This document shows positions 15,893 through 24,251 of a stretch of DNA of 34,308 nt, in pieces. Numbering within the stretch: position 1 is the stretch's first letter; each line of letters begins with the position of its first letter. The position numbers were made by a program, and so were the translations under genes. The notes below the pieces were generated by a model. The model searched no databases. It was not told the origin of the DNA and was given only the letters and a program-made list of their open reading frames with translations. The DNA comes from Sulfitobacter sp. HGT1 (GTDB taxonomy: Bacteria > Pseudomonadota > Alphaproteobacteria > Rhodobacterales > Rhodobacteraceae), in assembly GCF_013282155.1 (NCBI RefSeq), contig NZ_BLWI01000015.1, forward strand, positions 1 through 34,308, written 5' to 3'.

Positions 15893-16540
15893 TCAGCACC
15901 CGCTGAGGTCAGACGTGCCATCCGGCATCATTGTCCTGCACAATCGGGCATCGTCAAAAGATACCCCGGCAAGGTTCGCACCAAGAAACACGGCCCCCTC
16001 CAGCTCGGCCCCCGCAAGCACCGCGCCGCTCAGGTTGGCCGAAATCAGGTTTGCCTTTGTCAGGTCGGCTCCGGTGATGTTGGCACCCGCAAGGCTGGCC
16101 AACTCAAGATAGGCCTCGGCCAGGGTGGCCCCTGAAAGGTTGGACATGTCCAGATTTGCCTGCGTCAGGATCGCGCCCGACAATTTCGCACCCGACAGGT
16201 CGGCCCCGCCAAGGTTTGTACCCGTCAGATACGCCCCCGAAAGATTGGCGTTCGCCATATTGGCCCCGGTCAAATCTGCTGTACCAAGGCTGGCCCCCTC
16301 AAGGTTAACGCCGCTCAGGTCAGCGCCGCCAAGATTGGCCGCCCAGAGCTTTGCCCCCGACAGATTTGCCCCCGCAAGATTGGCACCCGCAAGATCGACC
16401 CGCTTGAGGTCGGCCCCCGACAGATCGCATTGCTGACACCGTTTGCTTTCCAGCAGTTGCCCGACATCGGCCTCGTCGAAAGCCGCCGCCTGTATTGGAA
16501 GTAACGCCACCACAGCCGCCGCCAAATATAATCCCTTCAT
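15893..16540 (-). CDS. Secreted pentapeptide-repeat protein
   Basis: A 215-residue protein with a Sec-type signal peptide (about 1-20, ending near QAAA) followed by a short Cys-containing segment (CQQC). It then has a nearly unbroken run of A(D/N)L-x-x pentapeptide repeats from about residue 38 to 195. Such repeats fold as a right-handed four-sided beta helix. Functions in the superfamily vary and none can be assigned here. ATG 16540 is preceded by GGAGGG at ideal spacing, so the five-residue longer reading to 16555 is rejected. It is 134 bp downstream of the ABC/cNMP gene on the same strand. Confidence 0.88.
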   Translation of the reverse strand: MKGLYLAAAVVALLPIQAAAFDEADVGQLLESKRCQQCDLSGADLKRVDLAGANLAGANLSGAKLWAANLGGADLSGVNLEGASLGTADLTGANMANANLSGAYLTGTNLGGADLSGAKLSGAILTQANLDMSNLSGATLAEAYLELASLAGANITGADLTKANLISANLSGAVLAGAELEGAVFLGANLAGVSFDDARLCRTMMPDGTSDLSGC

Positions 16541-16674
16541 CGCGTTTCCCTCCATCTGTTCACCTAGATAACCATATGGGCGAGGGGGGCGTTAGTGTTT
16601 TGACCTGGGTCAAGCGGGCCGGTTATTATCACAGGTCGCCGGATACCCCGGCCCCAAGCCCCACCAGCAAAGCG

Positions 16675-19620
16675 TTAAGATATGTAGCCCGCGACCGCCT
16701 GCAACAGTTTATAGGCGGTGCGCGCGTCATGGCCGACAACATCCAGAAAGGCATCTGCCCCGATGCGCAGACAGGTCAGATCGGTCGCCGCCCGCATGTC
16801 CAATGCGCGCGGTTCATTGCGGATCAGGCCCAGTTCGCCCACCAGTTTGCCGGGACCGGATGTCGTGACGAGCAGATCATCGTCATCCCCCGGACCGGGC
16901 AGCAGCAACTCCGCCGTGCCTTCGGTGATCAAAAACGCCCCGCTCGACGGACCGTCGTCTTTGTGAAACACATATTCCCCCGCCTTGGCGGTGTACCAGC
17001 GCGCGCTAAAGGCCAGCAGGCGCAGTTGTTTGCGTTCAAGCCCCGAAAACAGGTCCGTCTGTTCAAGCGCGCGCAGCTTGCGGGCCAGATCTGCGCTGAC
17101 GGTGTCATCCTCTTGGGCGGTCACATCGCTGCCGATCGTGGAAATGCGCCCCTGTTGCAGAACGAATTGTGCGTCAAATCCGCTGACCTCGTCAAAGCTG
17201 GGCTGGAGGCAGATGATGGTCGTCTGGGGCAACAGGCCGCGTAAACGGGTGTGCAGGTCTGCGCGGATGGGGGCGTCAAAACTGGTTAATACATCGTCGA
17301 GGATCAGCACATCAGGGCGCTTGATCGTGGCGCGGCTGATGGCCAGCGTTTCCGTCAGCAGCGCAGGCAGATTGGTGCCCCCCAACGTCAGCGGAATGTC
17401 AAAGATCAGATCCAGAACCAGCCCTTCAAGCTCTGCTTCATAAAGCGCATCCACTGCGACGCGCCGCAAGGCATCGCCCTTTCCGCCGGCGGCTTCGGTC
17501 ATCTTGCCAAACAGCACATTTTCCAAAACGGTCAAACCGGCGACGGGGCCATCAATGGTGATCGGGCTCATCAATTCAGACAGGCTTTCCTGAAGCGCCG
17601 GGGAATGGGCGCGGCGTATTTCCAGCACCCTGTTGATGATCTTGTCCGGAAAGGCAGAGCCCAGCTTTTCAACGGAAATCGCAAAAGTCACGGCCAGCAA
17701 GGACGCTTTGTCCGCCACGCTCAGGACGGCACCTTCAAGTTGCTTCACCCTCAGGTCAACGGCGGCCTCATAGGTCGCGATATCAAGGCCAAGCTTGCGA
17801 AAAAGTGGATGATCAGACCCGTCGACGCCAAAGGTCTGGCGCAGAATATCGACCGTATCGACGGCAATTTGCAGCAGGTCATGTTCGATATTCAGGGTGG
17901 TCAGCAGGGTGATGAAATCCGTCTGACCTGCCAAGAGGGCAGGGGTGATGCGGGTTTTGGGCGTTGCAAAGATCAGGTTTTCAGCGACAGGCAAGGTGGG
18001 ATTAAAGCTGTCTTTGTCAAAGCTATGAACATATCTGTCCAGCTTGGCCGCTTTCAGTTTTTCGGCAACGCCCGATCGCAAATCCACCACTGCGGCTGCC
18101 AAAAAAGGGTAGGCTTTGGCGTCAAAACGCTGGTCCAGCCCCCGCGAAAACAGCGCCTTGTCAATTTGCATCCCCTTGATCAGCGCCAGCCACCATATGC
18201 GCAGCTCCCCCTCGTTTTCCATCTGAAGATCCGCCAGATCGAACCACAGGGCGTCCGAAGCATCGGTGCTGTTGCCCGCTTTCGCGCTTTCGATCGCCAC
18301 GGGGGCCAAAGGGGTGCCGGTGTGGGGCCGCAAGCGAAGCGGGAGGGTGACGTTATCACTGAAGCTGCCCAAAAACATCACCGGGCGGGAGGTCGCATAG
18401 CCCACGCGCTTGGCAATCGTCGCCTGGTGCAGTTGTGATAGCGGTTGACCTGCAAGGCTGATCGCCCCTGCCGAGGGCATCACCTCGCGCGTCAACACAT
18501 CGGCAAAAGCACGGCGGTCCTCGTCGCTGGGCGCGGTGATTGCAACGGTACTGCTGGGGGCAAAGGTCACGTTGATCTCTTTCAGCACGACATTTCCGTC
18601 GGCGTCTTCAACGCTGATGTTGTTAAAACTGACTTCGCCAACCAGTGACGGAATTTCACCGGGATCGGCCGTAAACAATTCGGGGTCAATCATGCCGTTC
18701 GGCGCAAACCGTTCGGTAATTGTTTGCCAACGCAGCGCCATATCCTGCGATTGGTTGTAATAGGTCAGCAATTCTTTCCACGGGCTCGACAGGTCTTTGT
18801 AGGCGGCAAGTGCGGCGACCAGCGCCCCGACGGAGATCTGCCCTTTGATCGCCAGATAGCCCCCGATGGAATAGAAAAAGAACGGCGTCAGCTGGCCGAT
18901 GAAGTTGTTGATAAACTTCATGAAAAACTTCTTTTGAAAAATCTCGAACCGGATCGCGTACAAGCGCCCCAGCCGTTCCGAGATCAGCGCAAGCCGGTAC
19001 CGCCAGCCGCCATTGACGCGCAAGGTGCCGGCACCTGCCGCCCCTTCGCCAATCTCGGCCGCCAGCGCGCGGATCTGGATCACCCGTTTTTTGTTCAAAA
19101 GGTTAATCTGTTGTTGCAACCTTGGGATCACCCATGCCTGCAACGGGATCAGCGCGCAGGCCGCAATGCCAAAAGCAAAGCTTTGCATGAACAAAAACGC
19201 TAAAATCGTCAGCATTTGCCCGGCCTGCAACACGGGTTGCGCGATGGCATCCCCCATCAGCCCGCCCATGGGTTCAGATTCCGACGTGACCATCGACACC
19301 AGTTCGCCCTGACTGGTGCGTTCGAAATAGGGCGCTGGAAAGCGCAGGATGCGGGCGATCAGCGTATACCGCAAACGCCGCAAGAGCCGTTCAGCCAGCA
19401 CTCCCTTCATGGTGTTTATGCGCATTTTCATCAGGCCATGGGCAAAGACCGATACCAAGAAAACCCCGCACAGGATCAGCAGAAACGTGATCTGGCCCAG
19501 GTCTATGCCAAAGAAATTGACGGTGTCGGCAGATGCCCCAATCGCATCGTTGATGATGCGTTTGGGCAGTTCAAGCGTGAGGAACAAGAGCGGGAATAAT
19601 GTCAGCGTAACGGTCAGCAA
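16675..19620 (-). CDS. ABC-exporter-like protein with degenerate ATPase and C-terminal cNMP-binding domain
   Basis: Read from the TTG at 19620 this is 981 residues. Residues 1-310 form a six-helix ABC exporter membrane domain (LELPKRIINDAIG near the start). The following region has the ABC ATPase fold order but lost motifs. The Walker A position reads ITAPSDEDRRAF (361-372) with no GKS/T, the Q-loop Gln is gone (SRPVMFLGS, 411-419), the signature reads NLPALLTE (750-757), Walker B is VLILDD (771-776), and the switch His is absent (CLQPSFDE, 804-811). About 300 extra residues separate Q-loop and signature. A CRP-type cyclic-nucleotide domain occupies about 855-975 with GELGLIRNEPRALD as phosphate cassette (928-941, Arg938). 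It probably senses cAMP but cannot hydrolyse ATP normally. The true N-terminus lies further upstream (see 19621-19768). Confidence 0.8.
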   Translation of the reverse strand: MLTVTLTLFPLLFLTLELPKRIINDAIGASADTVNFFGIDLGQITFLLILCGVFLVSVFAHGLMKMRINTMKGVLAERLLRRLRYTLIARILRFPAPYFERTSQGELVSMVTSESEPMGGLMGDAIAQPVLQAGQMLTILAFLFMQSFAFGIAACALIPLQAWVIPRLQQQINLLNKKRVIQIRALAAEIGEGAAGAGTLRVNGGWRYRLALISERLGRLYAIRFEIFQKKFFMKFINNFIGQLTPFFFYSIGGYLAIKGQISVGALVAALAAYKDLSSPWKELLTYYNQSQDMALRWQTITERFAPNGMIDPELFTADPGEIPSLVGEVSFNNISVEDADGNVVLKEINVTFAPSSTVAITAPSDEDRRAFADVLTREVMPSAGAISLAGQPLSQLHQATIAKRVGYATSRPVMFLGSFSDNVTLPLRLRPHTGTPLAPVAIESAKAGNSTDASDALWFDLADLQMENEGELRIWWLALIKGMQIDKALFSRGLDQRFDAKAYPFLAAAVVDLRSGVAEKLKAAKLDRYVHSFDKDSFNPTLPVAENLIFATPKTRITPALLAGQTDFITLLTTLNIEHDLLQIAVDTVDILRQTFGVDGSDHPLFRKLGLDIATYEAAVDLRVKQLEGAVLSVADKASLLAVTFAISVEKLGSAFPDKIINRVLEIRRAHSPALQESLSELMSPITIDGPVAGLTVLENVLFGKMTEAAGGKGDALRRVAVDALYEAELEGLVLDLIFDIPLTLGGTNLPALLTETLAISRATIKRPDVLILDDVLTSFDAPIRADLHTRLRGLLPQTTIICLQPSFDEVSGFDAQFVLQQGRISTIGSDVTAQEDDTVSADLARKLRALEQTDLFSGLERKQLRLLAFSARWYTAKAGEYVFHKDDGPSSGAFLITEGTAELLLPGPGDDDDLLVTTSGPGKLVGELGLIRNEPRALDMRAATDLTCLRIGADAFLDVVGHDARTAYKLLQAVAGYIS

Positions 19621-19768
19621 GATCAGTTGATCCCGCTTTGAGTATTTCCAAATGAAAGAAAATAAAGATTGTTCGATATGAAATATCCAATCTCGAGCAG
19701 GATAGACGCGCAGGTCACCAGTAAAATTACTATAGCTTAATTTTGGCTTCTTCGTAAGGGGCAGACAT
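19621..19768 (-). pseudogene. Probable frameshifted 5' end of the ABC/cNMP gene
   Basis: The open frame of the ABC/cNMP gene continues upstream of TTG 19620 with a normal exporter N-terminus (HIEQSLFSFIWKYSKRDQ), but no ATG, GTG or TTG exists in that frame before the stop at 19777-19779. In another frame an ATG at 19768 starts MSAPYEEAKIKL and stops at once (19730-19732). Removing one base from the run of four T at 19741-19744 would join the two into one continuous N-terminus (MSAPYEEAKLSYSNFTGDL and onward). This points to a single-base insertion in the genome or a sequencing error. A very rare start codon is the alternative. Confidence 0.5.
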
Positions 19769-19929
19769 TCTGCGGGTCATGCGGTCGCGTGAGGATATGG
19801 AACCGCGGCCCTTCGGGCGGCTTTGCAGCGTTCTGGCGGCAATTTGAGCGCAACATCGCGCAAGGCGGGCAGGGCAGGCGGTGCGCGCTGCGGGCGGTGA
19901 ACTCGCGGGCCCTATCGCTATTCCAAGGA

Positions 19930-20275
19930 GCACCTCAAGACCAACGTCTGGCTTTGTTCATGTCCCGCATTCGCGTCGAAACGCTAACGGCTTACCGCCC
20001 TAACGCGGCATCGGGATCAGCCACAAGGCGGTCGGGTTCTGGTGCAGCAGATGTGGCTATCGTGTACAGCTTGGATTTGCGGCGGCATGTTTGACCGAAT
20101 GTGGCAGGCACCACATGGGCAATGGTGTCAGGGGGAGGTGTTCATGAAGATGAACGGCAAGATGCAGTACCCGTGGCGGGCGGTTGCTAAGGACGGTGTG
20201 ATGCCGGACAGCGATGTCGCGAAGGTCGTAATTGATGCAGTCAAAGGAGCGGCAAAAAACCGTTCCAGGTTTCGA
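19930..20275 (+). pseudogene. Decayed IS6-family transposase fragment
   Basis: Pieces of an IS6-type transposase are readable in order but in shifting frames. RGIGISHKAVGFWCSR (from about 20008) corresponds to the region before the first catalytic Asp. GEVFMKMNGKMQYPWRAV (about 20133-20190) corresponds to the conserved DEVF-K-NG-YLWRAV block, with the first catalytic Asp changed to Gly. LMQSKERQ (from about 20230) corresponds to the LVQSKRN stretch. At least two frameshifts and a likely in-frame stop make it non-functional. It differs from the element at the left edge. The exact borders are approximate and no terminal repeats were found. Confidence 0.72.
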
Positions 20276-20279
20276 GCGT

Positions 20280-20969
20280 TCAACATCCGTTTCTTGTCAG
20301 TGCGGTAAAGTCAAAAGAATCCAGCCGCTCTTTTTCAAAAAGCGATGTTATGTCGGGCATTTTTTGCAACATGGGAACGCCATCCACATAGGTCACCTGC
20401 TGCAAGGCGCGCAGAAAAAGCGCGATAATCCGGTCGTCGCTAAGTTCGCTTTGCATGATGTGCTTCATCGCGGTGATTGTCTTGTCATGGACCGCATCCA
20501 TTTCGCTTTGCAGCACTTTTGTGGCGTGTTTTTCCAACCGCTTGGTTGCCGATTTCATCATCATTTCCAGCGACATGGCATCCAGATCGGCCTTGTCGAC
20601 ATAGTCTTTGCAACCGTTCTTAATGGCTGAGACCGCGATCTCGTGGGAAACGTCGCCGGTGATCATGATCGTGGCCGCTTGCGCATTGTCGGGATGTTCG
20701 CTGATGACATGCCTGGCCTGCAGGCCCGTCTCGTTGGCAAGATGGTAATCAACGAAAATTACATCATATTTCTGCCGGTCAAGCGCCTTGCGCATTTGCC
20801 CCACATCACTGGCAGTGTCGATGGAAAGAAAAAGGCTCGTGCGGCGGCATTGTCGCTTGATATTTTCGCAATCAAACGCTGAATCATCCACGATCAGAAC
20901 CTTAAGCTCCTTACTTGCGTGGGGGAGGGTGTCGGCCTGTCCTCCTTCGCCGTCTTGACCGGTATTCAT
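20280..20969 (-). CDS. Response regulator (receiver domain with helical C-terminal extension)
   Basis: A 229-residue protein with a receiver domain at about 22-140: acidic pair Asp28-Asp29 (LIVDDS), phospho-acceptor Asp74 (IFVDYH), Thr104 (MITGD) and Lys126 (YVDKAD). The remaining 90 residues are helical (KSATKRLEKHATKVLQSE) and match no DNA-binding domain, so output is probably by protein contact. ATG 20969 has a GAAGGG ribosome site. A small histidine kinase gene is divergent 188 bp away and is the probable partner. The stop codon abuts the decayed transposase fragment. Confidence 0.88.
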   Translation of the reverse strand: MNTGQDGEGGQADTLPHASKELKVLIVDDSAFDCENIKRQCRRTSLFLSIDTASDVGQMRKALDRQKYDVIFVDYHLANETGLQARHVISEHPDNAQAATIMITGDVSHEIAVSAIKNGCKDYVDKADLDAMSLEMMMKSATKRLEKHATKVLQSEMDAVHDKTITAMKHIMQSELSDDRIIALFLRALQQVTYVDGVPMLQKMPDITSLFEKERLDSFDFTALTRNGC

Positions 20970-21157
20970 GCGAGCCCTTCAATGATTATTCTCAAACTTC
21001 CTGCAAGCTGACCCAATACCGTTAATAGATTATCACCAATCGTTGTGTTTCTCAAAATTGGTTGGTCGAATTTTATCTATAGGTCCGGGATGCATTAAAG
21101 TTTTGGTAATCTGGAGACCGTAGCGTTCACGACAGGTGTCAGGAGAAGTGAATTCAG
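20970..21157. promoter_or_regulatory. Divergent promoter region of the two-component pair
   Basis: This 188-bp AT-rich gap lies between the response regulator and the kinase, read away from each other. It must contain both promoters. No operator was recognised. Confidence 0.4.
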
Positions 21158-21862
21158 GTGTTGGATTTAATGTCAGATGTGCGGGGGCTTCAGATTTCAG
21201 GGGCGACGTTTGTATCGCATTTCGTTCATGATCTTAGGGCCTGTTTCAGGGCGATTGAAACCTTGCCCGACTGGATCGAAGAGGATCTTGAATCTGTGCA
21301 AGAACAGGTTCCGGACGATGTGTTCCAGTACCTGAAAGAGATCAAGGTAAACGCACGGCGTGCCGACCGGTTGATCAATGATATGAGGGAGTTATGCGAA
21401 GTTGACACCCGAGCCGAGGCTTGCGTTGATCTGGAACTGGGGACAGCGATCCGGGCATATCTGCTTGAGAACCCCATGCCTGACGGCTTTGAAGTGAAAC
21501 TGGATTTGGCGGATCAAAAACTGAACCTGCCGAAAGCGGGTTTTGACAGCGTTTTGGCTGCATTGTTGGGAAATGCTGTCAAACATTACGGGGCTGATCG
21601 CGGGACGCTCTATATTTCCAACACCAACACCCATGGCGCTTTGGTGGTCGGGGATGATGGTGTCGGAGTGGCGCATGATTTCAGGAGCCGGATTTTTGAC
21701 CCGTTTACAATGCTCAGACCGCGCGATGTTGTCGAAGGGAGCGGCCTTGGCCTGACGATTGCGCGGCGCAGGGTCGAAGGCTGGGGCGGAACCCTGCGCG
21801 CCGTCGATCATCCGGTGATCAAAGGTGCCGTATTTGAAATCAGATTTATGGATCTGACCTAG
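21158..21862 (+). CDS. Small sensorless histidine kinase
   Basis: A 234-residue kinase consisting only of a dimerisation/phosphotransfer part and an ATPase part. The likely phospho-histidine is His24 in SHFVHDLRACF. The N-box is LLGNAVKH (136-143), the G1 box GDDGVGVA (165-172), the F-box IFDPF (179-183) and the G2 box GSGLGLTIARRR (194-205). There is no membrane segment, PAS or other sensor, so the input must come from a partner protein. The start is uncertain: GTG 21158 has AGGAG 12 nt upstream, and an in-frame ATG lies at 21170. It is divergent from the response regulator at 20280-20969. Confidence 0.85.
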   Translation: MLDLMSDVRGLQISGATFVSHFVHDLRACFRAIETLPDWIEEDLESVQEQVPDDVFQYLKEIKVNARRADRLINDMRELCEVDTRAEACVDLELGTAIRAYLLENPMPDGFEVKLDLADQKLNLPKAGFDSVLAALLGNAVKHYGADRGTLYISNTNTHGALVVGDDGVGVAHDFRSRIFDPFTMLRPRDVVEGSGLGLTIARRRVEGWGGTLRAVDHPVIKGAVFEIRFMDLT

Positions 21863-21996
21863 TGTGGAGGATATTCAGTGCAAAAAGTGGAGGTTTTTAG
21901 CGCATCGGACCCATATTAACGGAGCAATATCGTGACCTGACCAGGTGCTTGGAGCCAAAAGACCGGAACAGCCCGGATCGACATGTCTAAAGGCTG

Positions 21997-22014
21997 GCCC
22001 GCTTTCTATCGGGC
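21997..22014 (+). terminator. Weak terminator-like hairpin after the kinase gene
   Basis: GCCCG (21997-22001) and CGGGC (22010-22014) form a 5-bp stem with an 8-nt loop, followed by ATATTATTT. It lies in the 269-bp gap between the kinase and the convergent sugar kinase gene. The stem is short, so this is only a possible terminator. Confidence 0.3.
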
Positions 22015-22131
22015 ATATTATTTCAGCCCTGAATCAAGCGTCTTGGTTGGTCCATGTCATAAGTCTCTTTTGCTGCGGGAGGATCTTTGGCGAGATAGGT
22101 TCGGATCGCCATTAAAGTGATGAAAGGAACA

Positions 22132-23034
22132 TTAACGATCTGGCAAATCACGGCTCATCAAATCACCCTCCATATGCGCCCAAGCCGACCGCAGGCCTGC
22201 AAGCAACTGGGCGTCGCGTGATATCAATTGCGGCTGCAAACCCTGCCCAACAAGGGCGGCCTTGTACAGATCAGAGAGTATCCCATCGCCCAAAACCACA
22301 ACATTCTGGCCCAGCCAATAGGGGCGGGCACCCGACAGTTCCAGCCCGATCAGCGCCCCCATCAGGCGCGACCAACCCGCGCTGTTTGCCGCGCCGTTTA
22401 ACGCTGCATCCGCTGAGATATGTGCCAGGTTCGCAGCGAAATTTTGCGGGCGCGCCATGATGTCCTCAACCGCCTGGCCGAACGCCGCTTCGTCCAACGG
22501 CCCCTGAGATGCGCAACCGGAAAAAGGGAGGTTCTTGACGAGAGTATCGGCCAGAGCGGGCGTTAGAAAACTTTGAAAGCTGACGATCTCGCCGGCGCTG
22601 ACATGGGACCAGCGGGCGTGGGATGCGACAGTGCAAACCACACCGTCGAATTTGGGGTCCTGCAACAGCATCCCGGCTATGGCCGTTTCGCAGCCCGACA
22701 TCAGATCCGCCGGCTTGGCCTGGCGCAGGCCCGGGACGACATGCAGCACCAAACGGGGATCAGCGACTTCAATCTGGAACGTTCCGTCCATTGGCACAGC
22801 CGGCACAGACCGAAGCAGGTCAACCGGCATATCGGGCAGCCCCGCACAGAATACAGGGGTGGGGTGGGCCAGCGACAGATAGGGGGCAAGAAACTCGGCC
22901 AATGTGGAAAGGGTATTATAGGCAAGGTCCACCGGCCCTGCATGTTGCGCGATGATTTTTCCATCCACACCGACGACCGATACCAGTGGATACTCCGCCC
23001 CCCATGTCAGGCCGATCCATTCTGTCTTGCGCAT
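22132..23034 (-). CDS. 2-dehydro-3-deoxygalactonokinase-like protein
   Basis: The 300-residue protein resembles DgoK, which phosphorylates 2-keto-3-deoxygalactonate in the De Ley-Doudoroff pathway. Supporting stretches are VVPGLRQAKPADLMSGCET, followed by TAIAGMLLQ and a SHARWSHVSAGEIVSFQSFLT segment, which correspond to the MRGEET and GTHSKWV blocks of the family. The N-terminal DWGTS phosphate loop is altered to LTWGAEYP, so catalytic competence is uncertain. No other galactonate genes (dgoA, dgoD) lie in the window, so it stands alone. ATG 23034 has a modest AAAGG ribosome site. It is divergent from choX. Confidence 0.7.
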   Translation of the reverse strand: MRKTEWIGLTWGAEYPLVSVVGVDGKIIAQHAGPVDLAYNTLSTLAEFLAPYLSLAHPTPVFCAGLPDMPVDLLRSVPAVPMDGTFQIEVADPRLVLHVVPGLRQAKPADLMSGCETAIAGMLLQDPKFDGVVCTVASHARWSHVSAGEIVSFQSFLTPALADTLVKNLPFSGCASQGPLDEAAFGQAVEDIMARPQNFAANLAHISADAALNGAANSAGWSRLMGALIGLELSGARPYWLGQNVVVLGDGILSDLYKAALVGQGLQPQLISRDAQLLAGLRSAWAHMEGDLMSRDLPDR

Positions 23035-23193
23035 CTTTGCGAACCTTTGCTGTTGGGGCGCGGTACCTGTGATATTTGAGGGCCACTTGGCAGCGCGCCC
23101 ATGGTTGACCCTTGGCTAACCCCCGCGCGATCCCGGTGCAAGGCTTGGAGCCACAGGTTGGATAGCCCAGAAATCGGGTTGCATCGGATGGGA

Positions 23194-23208
23194 TGTTAGC
23201 GCTCTAAT
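23194..23208. promoter_or_regulatory. LacI-type-like palindrome upstream of choX
   Basis: TGTTAGCGCTCTAAT contains the centre AGCGCT with flanking TTAG and CTAA. This recalls LacI-family operators, which have a central CG and are often TGTTAGCGCTAACA. It lies about 38 bp upstream of the choX start. No LacI-type gene is in the window, so the assignment is weak. Confidence 0.22.
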
Positions 23209-23245
23209 GCGCCATCAAATATCACATCACTGGGAGTGACCCGTC

Positions 23246-24169
23246 ATGAAAATTCTCGCCGCCACCACCGCGCTTACGCTTAGCCTTGCCACCAGCCTTT
23301 CTGCTTCGGGCTGCGAGGAAGTTACTTTTTCAGACGTGGGCTGGACCGACATCACGGCCACGACTGCCGCGACAACCGTTGTTTTGCAGGCCTTGGGCTA
23401 TGAAACCGATATCAAGATTCTGTCCGTTCCGGTGACCTATACCGCGATGGCCGCCGGAGACGTCGACGTGTTTCTGGGCAACTGGATGCCGACAATGGAA
23501 GCCGACATCGCCCCTTACCGCGAGGCGGGCACCGTTGATACCGTGCGTGCCAACCTGAACGGCGCGAAATACACATTGGCCGTCAACAAGGCCGCCGCCG
23601 ATATGGGCATCAAGACTTTTGCCGATATCGCCGCCAATGCCGACACGCTGGACGCCACGATCTATGGCATCGAGCCGGGCAATGACGGCAACCGCCTGAT
23701 CCAGTCGATGATCGACGGAAATGCGTTTGAACTGAAGGATTTCAAGGTCAAGGAATCGTCAGAGCAGGGCATGTTGGCACAGGTCAAACGCGCCACAGCC
23801 AAAGGCGAACCGATTGTATTTCTTGGTTGGGAACCGCACCCGATGAACGCGAATTTCGAGCTGACCTATCTTGAAGGTGGCGATGATTTCTTTGGCCCCA
23901 ACCTGGGCGGCGCATCGGTCTTTACCAACACGCGCGCAGGCTATGTCGAAGAATGCCCCAATGTTGGCAAGCTGTTGAACAACATGGAATTTACGCTGGC
24001 CATGGAAAACGAAATCATGGGCGCAATTCTGGATGAGGGCCAGGAACCTGCGGATGCCGCAACCGCATGGATCAAGGCAAACCCCGCCGTGCTGGACGCC
24101 TGGCTGACAGGCGTCACCACGAAAGACGGTGGCGATGCGATGATGGCCGCCAAGACAATCGTCGAGTAA
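23246..24169 (+). CDS. choX: Choline ABC transporter periplasmic binding protein ChoX
   Basis: A 307-residue binding protein with a Sec signal peptide (about 1-22). The FSDVGWTDITATTA opening and the GNWMP and WEPHPMN motifs mark the ChoX/ProX type II family. The residues known to form the choline cage in Sinorhizobium meliloti ChoX (Trp43, Asp45, Trp90, Tyr119, Asn156, Trp205) appear here at a constant offset of ten as Trp33, Asp35, Trp80, Tyr109, Asn146 and Trp195. Choline is therefore a well-supported ligand. GGGAG precedes ATG 23246. It is the first gene of choXWV and is followed by a hairpin before choW. Confidence 0.94.
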   Translation: MKILAATTALTLSLATSLSASGCEEVTFSDVGWTDITATTAATTVVLQALGYETDIKILSVPVTYTAMAAGDVDVFLGNWMPTMEADIAPYREAGTVDTVRANLNGAKYTLAVNKAAADMGIKTFADIAANADTLDATIYGIEPGNDGNRLIQSMIDGNAFELKDFKVKESSEQGMLAQVKRATAKGEPIVFLGWEPHPMNANFELTYLEGGDDFFGPNLGGASVFTNTRAGYVEECPNVGKLLNNMEFTLAMENEIMGAILDEGQEPADAATAWIKANPAVLDAWLTGVTTKDGGDAMMAAKTIVE

Positions 24170-24187
24170 TGCGCCGCACATGATCAC

Positions 24188-24215
24188 AAAGGGCCTGCCG
24201 CCGGGTGGGCCCTTT
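24188..24215 (+). terminator. Terminator-like attenuator between choX and choW
   Basis: AAAGGGCC (24188-24195) and GGCCCTTT (24208-24215) form a perfect 8-bp stem with a 12-nt loop, followed by TT then CG. It lies 19 nt after the choX stop and before choW. The hairpin with its short T-run would partly end transcription, giving more binding protein than permease. Confidence 0.7.
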
Positions 24216-24251
24216 TTCGTATAGATTACCCCCCTTTCGCGGAGACACCCG

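Noticed and set aside
15915..16436. Plus-strand frames rich in PxRFAPxR opposite the pentapeptide gene
   Set aside because: The pattern is just the antisense reading of the pentapeptide repeats; it is not a CRISPR or a repeat protein.
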